Program-made: the position numbers and the translations under genes | Notes under the pieces: model-generated | Told to the model about the DNA's origin: nothing | What the model saw: the letters and a program-made list of their open reading frames with translations, nothing else | Databases searched by the model: none | Virus record (IMG/VR): IMGVR_UViG_3300035698_005399 | Span: 19,495 to 83,494 of that record | DNA: 64,000 nucleotides | Source: a virus | Direction: 5' to 3' (one strand) | In this document: piece after piece, positions 1 through 9,038 of the stretch | Layout of the letters: each line of letters begins with the position of its first letter | Numbering within the stretch: the stretch's first letter is position 1

Positions 1-1280
1 GTTACGGTATAGATATTTCAACAGCTAGTCCTGGTGATTACTTGATTTACAGTGGAGATTCAGTAACATGGACAAGTGTTACACCAGGCGCTTATACATT
101 CCAGTGTTCTGAACTAGCTTCTTGTTCATTAACCGCGTTAGGTGACGTTACAGGCTCTCCTTCAGCAGGTCAGGCACTAGTTTATGATGCTGATTTTGGA
201 GTATGGTCTCCTGCTACTATTAGTGGAACCTTTGCGGGCATCACATTAGCTGCAGATTCAGGTACAAGCGAACTAGTAGAATCTGGTGATACCCTTACTC
301 TTGCTGGTGGTCTTGGTATTGATTCAGTTGTTAGTGCGTCAGACACAGTAACATTTAGTTTAAACGCATCTATAGATGATTTAACTGATGTAGATATCAC
401 AGGTGCTGCTAGTGGTGACATATTACAATTGAATGGTTCTGGTGATTGGGTACCACTTACTCCATCTACCATTACTGATACTAATATTGGACTAAATAAC
501 CTAACAGTACCTACTTTAACCAATAGGATATTATCAGGTACAACTACAACAAGTCTATTAACATTTAATAATTTTGGAACAATTAGTCTTCTTTCTATTA
601 ATGACTTAACTCTTGATTCTTCTTCTGGTGTAATTTCTATGGGTGATACAATTGTAACAGATGTATCAGCTATTAGATTTACAGATCGGTCAAATCCATC
701 AGATGCTTTTATGTGGAATATTGGTGAAGGTGGTAACAATACAGTCCAGACTCCTTATTCAGATGATCTATCTGTTCAATCAAGACTAGACTTTAATTAT
801 AATTCTGGAACATTACCACACCAATTTCAAATCTTTGAAGATGGTCATATTGGAATTAATCAAGCATACTACCTGCCAAATAATATTGTAGGAGCTTCTG
901 TTAATTATGTATTAACATTACTTGATGCTACTTCTGGCGAAACCGGATGGCAAGCAAGTTCGGGCTCAGGTGCAGTAGAACTATCAGATCTTACCGATGC
1001 TGATACTACTGGTTTAGCAGATGGAGACTTATTAGGATATGATGGTGCAAACTGGGTTCCAGTAACCCCATCACAATATGCAGTGGATTCAAGTACTGGA
1101 TTAACTTCTGGTACAATAGTTACTCTTTCTGCAGCTACAGTGAATTTAATCTTAGTGGCTAGAAATGGTCAAATTCTATATCCTGGAACAGACTATACCC
1201 ACACAACAGGATCAACAACTGTAACTTTTATACCAGCATTTTCTGGTGGAGAAGATGTAATAGTACATTACTTTAAATAA
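1..1280 (+). CDS. Tail fibre protein with repeats, 5' end cut by window
   Basis: This is the C-terminal part of a phage fibre-like structural protein. The frame is open from base 3, so the gene begins outside the window; the first start-like codon, TTG at 42, is probably internal. About 425 residues are visible. Three degenerate modules of the form LTD-x-D-x-T-x-x-x-x-G-D-x-L-x-Y-[DN]G-x-x-W-V-P occur near bases 129-213, 370-465 and 975-1070, with beta-rich spacers of low charge between them. The last 60 residues (a stretch like ILVARNGQILYPGTDY, then a TFIPAFSGGEDVIVHYF ending) resemble a small C-terminal beta domain common at the tips of phage fibres. The next fibre gene starts 6 bases downstream and shares the module. 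The protein presumably helps recognise the host surface; the receptor cannot be read from sequence. Confidence 0.75.
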   Translation, partial: YGIDISTASPGDYLIYSGDSVTWTSVTPGAYTFQCSELASCSLTALGDVTGSPSAGQALVYDADFGVWSPATISGTFAGITLAADSGTSELVESGDTLTLAGGLGIDSVVSASDTVTFSLNASIDDLTDVDITGAASGDILQLNGSGDWVPLTPSTITDTNIGLNNLTVPTLTNRILSGTTTTSLLTFNNFGTISLLSINDLTLDSSSGVISMGDTIVTDVSAIRFTDRSNPSDAFMWNIGEGGNNTVQTPYSDDLSVQSRLDFNYNSGTLPHQFQIFEDGHIGINQAYYLPNNIVGASVNYVLTLLDATSGETGWQASSGSGAVELSDLTDADTTGLADGDLLGYDGANWVPVTPSQYAVDSSTGLTSGTIVTLSAATVNLILVARNGQILYPGTDYTHTTGSTTVTFIPAFSGGEDVIVHYFK

Positions 1281-2256
1281 ATAAATATGTCAAGAATTAG
1301 ATTAGACATTCAATCAACATTATCTCCTGCAGCCAATCAGATAATGGCTACGGATTCTGGTGGTGCATTAATATTTGTTTCTGCGCCTACTGCTGATGGG
1401 CAATCTCTTATTAGAACAGGTGGTGTATTAGCATGGTCTACTATTGCTGGTTCATCTTATATTGGCGATGCTACAAGTCATACTGCAAACGGCAATCTAA
1501 ATATGAATACATTAAATATCAGTAATGCTGGTATTATTACTGCAGATAGAATTGCTCTAGCTGACCAAGGCGGAGATACACTTCCTTGGCTTATATACGA
1601 AGGACCAAGTAATGAATTTATTATTGAAAATAATTCTGCTCAAATGCTTAGTCTAACTACCAATTATGAATTAATTCTTGGCGGGTATGGTATTGGTGCT
1701 AGAACAGGAGCGGGTATAGCATATAATTTAGCAATAGATGGTAATGGTATGGTTATTGAAACTCCGGCTAGTGGGGTTGTGGGCGGAAGTACAGTATATG
1801 GTTCTGATGATGTACTTACTACAAACAGAATTGTATATACAAGAGATCTGGCGATATCTCCAACTGCTAATTTAACATTAACTTTTAGCGGATTAAACAA
1901 TGATATTGTTTTAGATGATGGTGTTATTTTTACTAATGCCATTACATTTAATGTAGCTGCTGCAGATAACTTAACCATTACTGAAGAAGAGGCGGCCAGC
2001 GTTAGTTATATAAGATTTAAAAAATCATCAACCGATTTACTATCTGTTGATGAAGATGGTAATATTCAATTTCATACATACACCTCTATAGGTAGTGTAG
2101 CAGGTACAGTAGTAAGCATATTAACCGCAGACAGTTCAGGTAATATTTTAAATACTGCTCCTGAAATTGATGTACTTGACAATGTTACTGCAGGATCACC
2201 TAGTAGTGGAGATGCTTTAATATATGATGGTGTTGATACATGGGTGTCACAACAAA
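129..2256 (+). repeat. Degenerate protein-level repeat shared by two fibre genes
   Basis: Four copies of a roughly 30-residue module, L-x-D-V-T-x-x-x-P-x-x-G-[DQ]-x-L-x-Y-D-x-x-x-x-x-W-x-[PS], occur near 129-213, 370-465, 975-1070 and 2167-2256. The first three are in the upstream fibre gene and the fourth is in the next gene. DNA identity between copies is low; the pattern shows at the protein level. Such modules usually act as beta-structured spacers in fibre shafts and suggest that the two fibre genes exchanged or duplicated segments. Confidence 0.6.
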
Positions 2257-2744
2257 TTACTCCTATTGATATTAATGCATTAAGTGGTGGATCATTAATA
2301 TTACAAGCACAACTATCACCCGGAGACACAATAGGATTTCCTACAACTACTCAATCAAGTGGCAACTTATGGGGAATATATTTCATGCAAGGTACAGCTG
2401 TACCTTGGGCCAGCAATGTTACTACTGGTACAAAACTCACAGGAGTAATAGTTATACCTAGCACTCTTGCTGCTTATAAGATTTATGGGTATGGTATTTC
2501 AACTATTGCGTCAGGTGCAGCAGAAGATATAACTACTACTCTATTAGTAAATGGCGGAACCACTACAGGTTCTTCTTCATTAAGTACAGCTACTTCTGCT
2601 GGAGCAGGCAAATTAGCAGCAAGTATAGTATTAGGTACTCCTGAGACAATGATAGCAGGGGACATAATTCAAATAGATGTAACAACAGTCAATGGGACAA
2701 CACCTACTGGCTTAGCATTTTACATTGAACTAAGAAGAGTATAA
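1287..2744 (+). CDS. Tail fibre / structural protein
   Basis: A 485-residue, Gly/Ser/Thr/Ala-rich beta-type protein with no signal peptide and very few cysteines, typical of phage fibres. The N-terminus (MSRIRLDIQSTL) is followed by low-complexity beta segments. One copy of the module found in the upstream fibre (VLDNVTAGSPSSGDALIYDG) lies near residue 295. The last 160 residues form a different domain with the pattern of a compact jelly-roll: alternating hydrophobic strands, a TGTKLTGVIVIPS segment and a terminal YIELRRV strand. The stop codon overlaps the start of the next gene (TAATG), so the two are probably translationally coupled. A role as a second receptor-binding or shaft protein is inferred from position and composition; no enzymatic motif is visible. 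Confidence 0.65.
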   Translation: MSRIRLDIQSTLSPAANQIMATDSGGALIFVSAPTADGQSLIRTGGVLAWSTIAGSSYIGDATSHTANGNLNMNTLNISNAGIITADRIALADQGGDTLPWLIYEGPSNEFIIENNSAQMLSLTTNYELILGGYGIGARTGAGIAYNLAIDGNGMVIETPASGVVGGSTVYGSDDVLTTNRIVYTRDLAISPTANLTLTFSGLNNDIVLDDGVIFTNAITFNVAAADNLTITEEEAASVSYIRFKKSSTDLLSVDEDGNIQFHTYTSIGSVAGTVVSILTADSSGNILNTAPEIDVLDNVTAGSPSSGDALIYDGVDTWVSQQITPIDINALSGGSLILQAQLSPGDTIGFPTTTQSSGNLWGIYFMQGTAVPWASNVTTGTKLTGVIVIPSTLAAYKIYGYGISTIASGAAEDITTTLLVNGGTTTGSSSLSTATSAGAGKLAASIVLGTPETMIAGDIIQIDVTTVNGTTPTGLAFYIELRRV

Positions 2745-5380
2745 TGGCACTACACATAGTATCGGGAGTAGAAACAATTAACTCAACTACATCTTATCCA
2801 GATGGAATTTCAATTCCGACTGGTACAACATTAATCCTTGAAGATGGCACTGATCTAGATACACCATTTATTAATATAACAGGAACATTATCCGCCACAG
2901 GAATTGGCGTAAATGATTCAGTTAAAATTAAATTGGCTGGAGATAGAGCTGTACCAACATCTGGCAATGATCCTACAGAAGGTAGAATTATGGTTATGAC
3001 TGGTGGTAATCTTTTATTAAAAGGACCAGATGCTAATCTCAAAACACCATTTACTAGATTACTTAGTACAGTTAATATAACAGATGATACAATTGTAGTC
3101 GGCGGCGTAATTGGATGGAAGGTAGGAGATACTCTTGGTATCTCGCAATCTACAATGTATGCATGGGAAACTGAAGAAAGAACTATTATCGGAATTAGTA
3201 TTACTGCTGGTGTATATACTCTTACATTAAACTCAGCTTTATATTATTCCCATTATGGCTCAAACAGTTCTACGTATGATATTACCACAAATGGTAAGAC
3301 AAAAACTATGGATGTCCGTACAGTTGTATCTAACTTAAGCAGACCCATTGAAGTATATACAGATGCTGCTGATGCATATGGTGCTCATATTATGAAAATG
3401 ACTGATGCTAATTCATTAGTATTAATAGGAACACAACTAAGCAGACTAGGTATGAGTGAGCCATCTACATTTCCTTATCAGCCATTTGGAGATACTGGTG
3501 GGCCATATGATAGATTTGATTCGCCTTCTGGATCAGGTTTACCTGGAAAATATAGTGTTCATTGGCATCACAATGGAGATAATTCTATTGGAGACTATTG
3601 TAAAAATGTTGTTACATATCGAAGTAGACATAAGTCATTTGTAATTCATGATTCAAATGGTGTTCTATTAGAAGACAATGTTGCTTATAGAGGATGGAAT
3701 CATCAATTCAGTCTTGGTGAAGATGGTAGAGCACAAGATTGTGTAGTCAATAGAAACTTAGTACAATACTTTAGAAGGATGTACAATGGTAGTGATCCCG
3801 GCACAAATGATACAGACTTCGCATTTAAATCTAATGGTGGCTCTCTAAGAGAAAATAGAGTTGCCGGTGGGTCATGGCAAAATGAAATGCACCCCGGTGC
3901 TTTTTGGATTACTACACCCAGTATTACTATGAGAGATAATATTGTCTCTGGTGGTATTGCTGGTATTGGTTTCTATTTTGATTTTGTAGGTTCCAGAGAT
4001 GATGGTACATTCTTAGAATTAGATCCTTCTGTTGAATATGATACTATGATTTTTGAAAGAAATCAAGCATCTAGTATTATTGCTGAAGGCGGTCATAAAT
4101 TTGGAACCACAAATGATCTTATACAAGGTATAAATTATACCAGTGTTGCAATTGGATTTTCATATAGAACTTCTGGTTTTGCATTGTGGATGGATCAATT
4201 TGATCCTGATAGACCTACTACTGGAAGAGGCAGCTTTGAATATCTAGTGAATGATTTTAAAGCTTATTCTTGTACTGGGTTTGTTTGGAGTGAATCACCA
4301 GCATTTAGATTAAGTGATTTTGCAGGATTCCATATTGGAACTGCAGGAATGGCAATGGGTGGTTTTTGGGAAGACGGTGTAATACTTAAAAGAGATCTTC
4401 TTAAAGAAGATGAATCTATTATTGCGGATACTAGAAATCCTGCACTACATCCAAACTTTGGAAATTTGAGTGATGATACTGCTCATTATGAAGGATACTT
4501 TTTAAATAGAGGTCTAGTATCTGGTGCTACAGTTTTAACTGATATGACTAATGTTCGTACTGCAGCATTTAATGTATGGAGTACAGATAAAACTGGTGGT
4601 ATGAAATTATTCAAACGCATGCATAGCATTAAGAATGTATATGTTGATGGATATATAAATTATATTAGAATTACTCATGCTCACGAAGGACCATTTTATT
4701 TAACCGATTGGAACATTGATAATAAAGATCCGAACTTAAATGCTACATTTGATAGAAGTGATATTGTTGTAGATTTGGGCCAAGATGGTTTAGGTAATAC
4801 TGATGGTTTAACTTCTGGTAAAGGTCCAGCACCACATTCACAAACAAGTGATGACGGTCAAATTAAATACCAAAGCACTAATCAATTTAATGCTGGCCTA
4901 TTTGACTTAGATAATAATTTATTATATACTGGTGATGGTACTACTCTCGCTGCAGATAAATACTATGTTGTTCGAGTAACTTCTAGATCATCTGATGTAT
5001 TAGGTATAATTGCTAATAAAGCAGATGGTGCTGCTACATGGTATGATACTAATCATGCTCTTACTTATAGACAAGTACATGAGATGTATGATATTTCTTC
5101 TACAGCAATTAAAGCAATTGGTTCTAATTTAACATATACTTCTTCCGCAGTAGATATACAAATAGACGCATATGGTTCGTTCGATGGAGCAGAAGCTACT
5201 ATTAATAGTAATGCTGTTACATATAATGCAAACAACTATAGAGACGGATTTAATGTTAATTATCTCTTGGGAGATGTGCAACCCCCAGTAGGTACTAATA
5301 ACGCAACGAATGTTTTTGCTGCAGACTTATATGTTGATAGCATAATCATAAATACAGTTTCAACACCATTATTCACATGA
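2744..5380 (+). CDS. G8-domain / CEMIP-like beta-helix tail spike
   Basis: An 878-residue protein. Residues about 1-115 form a beta-repeat region. Residues about 115-230 match the G8 domain pattern: GWKVGDTLGIS, a Glu pair (TEERTI), YTLTLNSALYYSH, then a strand pair ending GAHIM. Residues about 265-345 resemble the right-handed beta-helix core of the CEMIP/TMEM2 family: KYSVHWHHNGD (compare Y-P-I-H-F-H in that family), SFVIHDSNG, VLLEDNVAY. A second beta-rich half follows. CEMIP-family proteins bind or cleave hyaluronan in animals, and phage beta-helix spikes cleave capsule polysaccharides. I infer a tail spike that binds or depolymerises host surface glycans. It lies between fibre genes and a glycosidase-like gene, and its end overlaps the next start. 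Substrate and catalytic residues are not certain. Confidence 0.65.
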   Translation: MALHIVSGVETINSTTSYPDGISIPTGTTLILEDGTDLDTPFINITGTLSATGIGVNDSVKIKLAGDRAVPTSGNDPTEGRIMVMTGGNLLLKGPDANLKTPFTRLLSTVNITDDTIVVGGVIGWKVGDTLGISQSTMYAWETEERTIIGISITAGVYTLTLNSALYYSHYGSNSSTYDITTNGKTKTMDVRTVVSNLSRPIEVYTDAADAYGAHIMKMTDANSLVLIGTQLSRLGMSEPSTFPYQPFGDTGGPYDRFDSPSGSGLPGKYSVHWHHNGDNSIGDYCKNVVTYRSRHKSFVIHDSNGVLLEDNVAYRGWNHQFSLGEDGRAQDCVVNRNLVQYFRRMYNGSDPGTNDTDFAFKSNGGSLRENRVAGGSWQNEMHPGAFWITTPSITMRDNIVSGGIAGIGFYFDFVGSRDDGTFLELDPSVEYDTMIFERNQASSIIAEGGHKFGTTNDLIQGINYTSVAIGFSYRTSGFALWMDQFDPDRPTTGRGSFEYLVNDFKAYSCTGFVWSESPAFRLSDFAGFHIGTAGMAMGGFWEDGVILKRDLLKEDESIIADTRNPALHPNFGNLSDDTAHYEGYFLNRGLVSGATVLTDMTNVRTAAFNVWSTDKTGGMKLFKRMHSIKNVYVDGYINYIRITHAHEGPFYLTDWNIDNKDPNLNATFDRSDIVVDLGQDGLGNTDGLTSGKGPAPHSQTSDDGQIKYQSTNQFNAGLFDLDNNLLYTGDGTTLAADKYYVVRVTSRSSDVLGIIANKADGAATWYDTNHALTYRQVHEMYDISSTAIKAIGSNLTYTSSAVDIQIDAYGSFDGAEATINSNAVTYNANNYRDGFNVNYLLGDVQPPVGTNNATNVFAADLYVDSIIINTVSTPLFT

Positions 5381-7179
5381 GCGTAGTATTCACATTCAAC
5401 AATGTAGTAGTTGATAAAACCAAGAACATTTCCTTAATTGAAAATGGTTACTCTGAAGATATCCAGAATATATTTGGATTCTCTTTACAAGCATCTTTAG
5501 AAAGTACTTCAATAGGAACATTGGGCAACTATTTTCCTGATTCATCTGATGCACAAGCTATATTAACTGATTTACCAAGTCCTACATTTAGAACTCCTGG
5601 TGGAACAGATAGCTGGGCTACTTCTAGAAATGCTTCATATAATGGCGGAGGTAGTAGATATTTTGTTGATAATAATATTATGCCATTTGAAAGTAATGTT
5701 GTAGGCAATGTTATATATGACAATTCTATTGAAAAGGATAAAGTAGATAAATCTATTGATGATGAATTACAACCACACAATTTCTTTTTAAAATTTGAAG
5801 CTGGTATTGCTAGTATTAATGATTCTGGAAGCCACTCTTATGTAATTAATTATCATACTGATTGGAATGGTAGTAGCTATGACACAACTGAAATAGATGC
5901 TGCTTTAGCAATTGGCATATATGATTATGTAGAAATAGGAAACGAATTGAATGCTACAGGGTATGAGCTTACTTTTCCTACTGCAGATGAAACTTCTGAA
6001 GGCGGGCATGGATGGGATGTTGCAACACAAGATTATATCCAACAAAATAGAGATTTCTATAGAGATAGAACTACTTATTTGGAAACCCAAAAAGGAACTT
6101 ACGCTAATTTAAAGATACTAATGACGGCACCACCGCCACAATTTCTTTTATATCAGAAATTTAATGTCCCTCAAACATCATGGTCTAAAACTATTATTAG
6201 ACAAAAAGATTTTGTAGAAAAACTAGTAGCGGACCTTACCACTGGAGCTACTGTAATTGATGGATGGATTCATCATATCTATAATCAAGTAGGAGACTTT
6301 CTCTCTACTAGTACTCAGGGCACTCCTCCGGGAGTAAGAGATCCAAGTCAAACAATGGTTGAAAACGCATTAGCTTTTGTTAGTAAAGTAGATGTGTCAG
6401 GCCAACTAATTGGAGATTATCCTTATCATGGACTTAAAGGAAATTATGTAGAATACATTTTAAGGAATTACATTACTCCATATGAAGAAGCTTATCCAGG
6501 ATTAGACCATACAGTTACTGAATGGGCTTTTTCAAATGGTGGCACAGGTACAGTAGACACCATGCTTGCTGCAGCCAATGTAATGAAGTACTTATTGGCC
6601 TTCAATAGAATTAATGAAGTTATTGATGGTAAGATAACACTAGCAACATATCAAAAGTTTCTTTCTAAACCACCAGAACAACGTGTAGCAAACGATAGAG
6701 CCTATGCTTTATCAGTTATGTTTCCAGCACAAGCAACTAATTTCTGGAAGACTGCTGCTATTTATACAGCTACTGACTTTCAACCAAGTGTAGAACTTCA
6801 AGTATTCAAATTATTCAAGTCTGTAGAAGGCGGTACATTTATTGGAACCACAAAACATCTAGGCGATAACACAAGTTTAGTCATGGATGAAGATGTTGCT
6901 ATTGAACTATTTGAAGATAGTAGTAATAATCAATGGTTATACTACGTTAATGTAACAGATGAAGACATTACAATTAACATGTCTGGAACAAATACTTATG
7001 TTCAAGGTGACGGTGCAGCAGGCTTCTCTGCGAATTCAATCGCAGACGAATGGGTATCAGGCACTTATGCATATGATGGTATCAGCGCAGAGGTAACAAA
7101 CTACCCAATGATTTCAATTAATTCTGTTGGTTCAGATAACACTTTAAGGGCAAGAACTGTAGGAAGAATTGAACTTTAA
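5377..7179 (+). CDS. Virion-associated clan GH-A glycoside hydrolase-like protein
   Basis: A 600-residue protein with the layout of a TIM-barrel glycosidase followed by a C-terminal beta-sandwich. The acid/base motif at the end of strand 4 is YVEIGNELN (Glu190), the Asn-Glu pair diagnostic of clan GH-A (families such as GH5, GH39, GH51, GH79). A second Glu in VTEWAFSNG (Glu382) fits the strand 7 nucleophile. YHTDWNG near residue 160 and IDGWIHHIYN near 296 fit other barrel strands. Residues about 470-600 look like the small beta domain that often packs on these barrels. It lies directly downstream of the beta-helix spike with a 4-base overlap, so it is probably a tail-associated enzyme cleaving capsule or other surface glycan. 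The exact family and substrate cannot be assigned by eye. Confidence 0.6.
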   Translation: MSVVFTFNNVVVDKTKNISLIENGYSEDIQNIFGFSLQASLESTSIGTLGNYFPDSSDAQAILTDLPSPTFRTPGGTDSWATSRNASYNGGGSRYFVDNNIMPFESNVVGNVIYDNSIEKDKVDKSIDDELQPHNFFLKFEAGIASINDSGSHSYVINYHTDWNGSSYDTTEIDAALAIGIYDYVEIGNELNATGYELTFPTADETSEGGHGWDVATQDYIQQNRDFYRDRTTYLETQKGTYANLKILMTAPPPQFLLYQKFNVPQTSWSKTIIRQKDFVEKLVADLTTGATVIDGWIHHIYNQVGDFLSTSTQGTPPGVRDPSQTMVENALAFVSKVDVSGQLIGDYPYHGLKGNYVEYILRNYITPYEEAYPGLDHTVTEWAFSNGGTGTVDTMLAAANVMKYLLAFNRINEVIDGKITLATYQKFLSKPPEQRVANDRAYALSVMFPAQATNFWKTAAIYTATDFQPSVELQVFKLFKSVEGGTFIGTTKHLGDNTSLVMDEDVAIELFEDSSNNQWLYYVNVTDEDITINMSGTNTYVQGDGAAGFSANSIADEWVSGTYAYDGISAEVTNYPMISINSVGSDNTLRARTVGRIEL

Positions 7180-7204
7180 TGTTAAAAATATTGTTATAAT
7201 AGTT

Positions 7205-7501
7205 ATGGAAAACATTACACTTTCAAAAAGAAGCCAAGAAAAAATTCAATCTTTAATTGATAATAAAGATGGATTGGTAAAAGAATTACAAGACAAGGTT
7301 CAAAAGAACTATCAAGAAAATTTAAATGACCTTGAAAAAAGATTCTCTAGTCAGCTAGAAGCATTTATCAATGGCATTGTTAGTCAGTTGGCTGATGATG
7401 ATGGAGAATATGTTCTAACTAAAGAAGAGGATGAATTTGTCTTAAAACCTAAAACTCCAGAAGATGGCGATATTCAGCACGACGATAAGCAAAGCGAGTA
7501 A
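7205..7501 (+). CDS. Small coiled-coil protein
   Basis: I do not recognise a family. The frame opens at a TTG inside the previous gene, but the ATG at 7205 (MENITLSKRSQEK) gives a 98-residue protein that starts 25 bases after that gene ends, so I prefer it. Residues 5-65 have the heptad pattern of a helix-forming coiled coil rich in Lys, Glu and Gln. The tail is acidic and probably disordered (DGDIQHDDKQSE). The 3' end overlaps the next gene by 38 bases. It could be a trimerisation or chaperone-like helper for the fibre genes upstream; this is guessed from position only. Confidence 0.55.
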   Translation: MENITLSKRSQEKIQSLIDNKDGLVKELQDKVQKNYQENLNDLEKRFSSQLEAFINGIVSQLADDDGEYVLTKEEDEFVLKPKTPEDGDIQHDDKQSE

Positions 7502-8024
7502 TTGTGATACAGTTACATTAACAGATACATTTACCAGTGGGGCATTTAAGCTTACTGGTTTTTCTGCTGTATCAGCAGAACTAAATGTATATAGTCATCT
7601 TGCATTAACAACAATTACAACATACGATGTTATTGATGATACTATAGCAGGTGCTTATGGCACATTAACAATTAGTGGCGATGACTTAATAGTAACTACA
7701 TCAGCTTTCGCAGATGGTATTTGGTTCTTTGAATTCGAATATACGTATACTGATGTTACATTAAAAACTGAAACCGTATGTATATGTATTAATATTGATT
7801 GCGACATGCAACAAGATATTGTACAAAACATTAATACAAGATCTTTAACTACAGCAACCAATTGTGATACTTGTGATGATGATTCTTCATTACCTATTAA
7901 GTATCCAATGATGCACCATGCATTAGAGATTGCAGTAGAATGCCAACTGTGTGAAAAAGCAATTGATATTTTTGATTACTTGACATACAAAGTTGATTCA
8001 AATCAAGATTGCTTAGGATGTTAA
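7464..8024 (+). CDS. Cys-rich structural protein of unknown function
   Basis: An unrecognised 186-residue protein. The first 110 residues are beta-rich and fibre-like (Thr, Ser, Ala, Val). The C-terminal half is unusually rich in cysteine for a phage virion region: CICINIDC, NCDTC, CQLC and CLGC at the very end give several C-x-x-C pairs that could bind zinc or iron, or form disulfides. It starts inside the preceding small gene (38-base overlap) and its stop overlaps the next ATG (ATGTTAA). Its place between fibre genes and the lysis-type genes suggests a tail accessory protein. Confidence 0.6.
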   Translation: MAIFSTTISKASNCDTVTLTDTFTSGAFKLTGFSAVSAELNVYSHLALTTITTYDVIDDTIAGAYGTLTISGDDLIVTTSAFADGIWFFEFEYTYTDVTLKTETVCICINIDCDMQQDIVQNINTRSLTTATNCDTCDDDSSLPIKYPMMHHALEIAVECQLCEKAIDIFDYLTYKVDSNQDCLGC

Positions 8025-8218
8025 CACTTGAAAACTATACACTAAAACAACTACGGTTACAATACCCAACCGAATATAAAAAACAAATAGTTGATTTTGC
8101 CACACAATATATTTATTACGAAATGTATGGTTTGGAATCAAAATCAGAATTAATTTATGACTGTCTTGTTGAAAATACAGGATTGAATTATTTTATAGAA
8201 AACTATGCATTACTATAA
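8018..8218 (+). CDS. Small hypothetical protein
   Basis: A 66-residue, Tyr- and Leu-rich protein of unknown function, predicted helical, with no motif I recognise. I start it at the ATG at 8018 (MLTLENYTLKQL), which overlaps the stop codon of the Cys-rich gene, rather than at the in-frame TTG at 8009. It ends two bases before the next gene, consistent with a coupled operon. The regular spacing and normal composition make it likely to be real. Confidence 0.5.
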   Translation: MLTLENYTLKQLRLQYPTEYKKQIVDFATQYIYYEMYGLESKSELIYDCLVENTGLNYFIENYALL

Positions 8219-8220
8219 CA

Positions 8221-8577
8221 ATGACATCAATTTTATTAACAGCGACAGAAATATTAACCTATCTACCAGAAGGCATATTTGGATTAATAATTATTCTCTT
8301 AGTAATTGCTATTAGAGAATTATGGCAAAAAATTAATAAAAAAGAAGATTCGATTGCTATTTTAAATAGAGAACATACAAAACAAATGGCAGCAAAAGAT
8401 CAACTATATAAAGAAGCATTAGAGCATGTATTATTAGGATTAAAAGAATCCAACGAAATTGTTCATAAAATTACAATGAATATTAGTACAATGAACAAAC
8501 CATTAAGAGAAGATATAGCAGATCATGATAAACGAATATATACTCTAGTAACAGAAATTAAAAGCCTTATAAAATAA
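8221..8577 (+). CDS. Single-span membrane protein with coiled coil, possible holin or spanin-like
   Basis: A 118-residue protein with one clear membrane segment near the N-terminus (residues about 17-32, GIFGLIIILLVIAIRE). A charged, helical, coiled-coil-like domain fills the rest of the chain. One N-terminal span plus a cytoplasmic or periplasmic helix is a layout shared by some small holins and inner-membrane spanins, but no specific family signature is visible. A second membrane protein resembling 3TM-type holins lies 450 bases downstream, so the two may work together in lysis. Its last base overlaps the start of the PAS-domain gene. Confidence 0.5.
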   Translation: MTSILLTATEILTYLPEGIFGLIIILLVIAIRELWQKINKKEDSIAILNREHTKQMAAKDQLYKEALEHVLLGLKESNEIVHKITMNISTMNKPLREDIADHDKRIYTLVTEIKSLIK

Positions 8578-9038
8578 TGACCTATCAAAAAGAAATAGCA
8601 GAACAAATAAGTGATCTTATAGAAAAAAAAGGACTATTAGAATTATCTTATAAGGCATCTCAGGCATTCATTCAAGCTACCAAAGTATACTTGGTTATTT
8701 CAGATGCAAATGGCGGAAGGTTTATATGGATTAATCCAACATTAAAAGAAAAACTTGGTTTTGGATTCAAAGAACTAACTGAAAATAAAGCTATAGATTT
8801 TATTCATCCTGATGACGTACAAGCTACTATTAATGCACAAAATAAATTATATGGGAAAACAATTTCTCCTGTAGACGGATTTACAAATAGATACATTACC
8901 AAAAGAAAAAAAATTATTTATATTGAATGGGTTGAAAATATTCGTTTAAATGGTACATGGTTTTCTATTGCAATTGATTCAACTGAAGATAAGTATGTTG
9001 AACAGAAAAAACTATACCCTGAGTTATGGCAAGATTAA
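8577..9038 (+). CDS. Stand-alone PAS-domain protein
   Basis: A 153-residue protein with a short N-terminal helix (1-35) and one PAS fold covering residues about 36-145. The signature is clear: VYLVISDANGG, WINPTLKEKLGFGFKEL, DFIHPDDVQAT, then NRYITKRKKIIYIEW and a closing FSIAIDSTEDK. These correspond to the canonical N-x-x-x-x-x-x-L-G-[FY]-x-x-x-E-L, F-I-H-P-D-D, R-Y-x-x-K-x-G and D-I-T-E-x-K blocks. PAS domains bind small ligands, haem or flavin, or mediate protein contacts in sensors. No kinase, cyclase or HTH output domain is attached. It sits between two membrane-protein genes in the lysis/structural region and overlaps the downstream one by 13 bases. A role in timing lysis or in virion assembly is speculative. 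Confidence 0.75.
   Translation: MTYQKEIAEQISDLIEKKGLLELSYKASQAFIQATKVYLVISDANGGRFIWINPTLKEKLGFGFKELTENKAIDFIHPDDVQATINAQNKLYGKTISPVDGFTNRYITKRKKIIYIEWVENIRLNGTWFSIAIDSTEDKYVEQKKLYPELWQD

Noticed and set aside
182-739. 185-residue open frame on the - strand opposite the first fibre gene
   Set aside because: It is antisense to a clear repeat-bearing fibre frame and its composition mirrors that gene's codons; no start context or motif supports it.
2744-5380. Eukaryotic contamination as the source of the G8-domain gene
   Set aside because: The frame has no introns, overlaps phage genes at both ends (TAATG and ATGA-type) and shares their AT-rich codon use.
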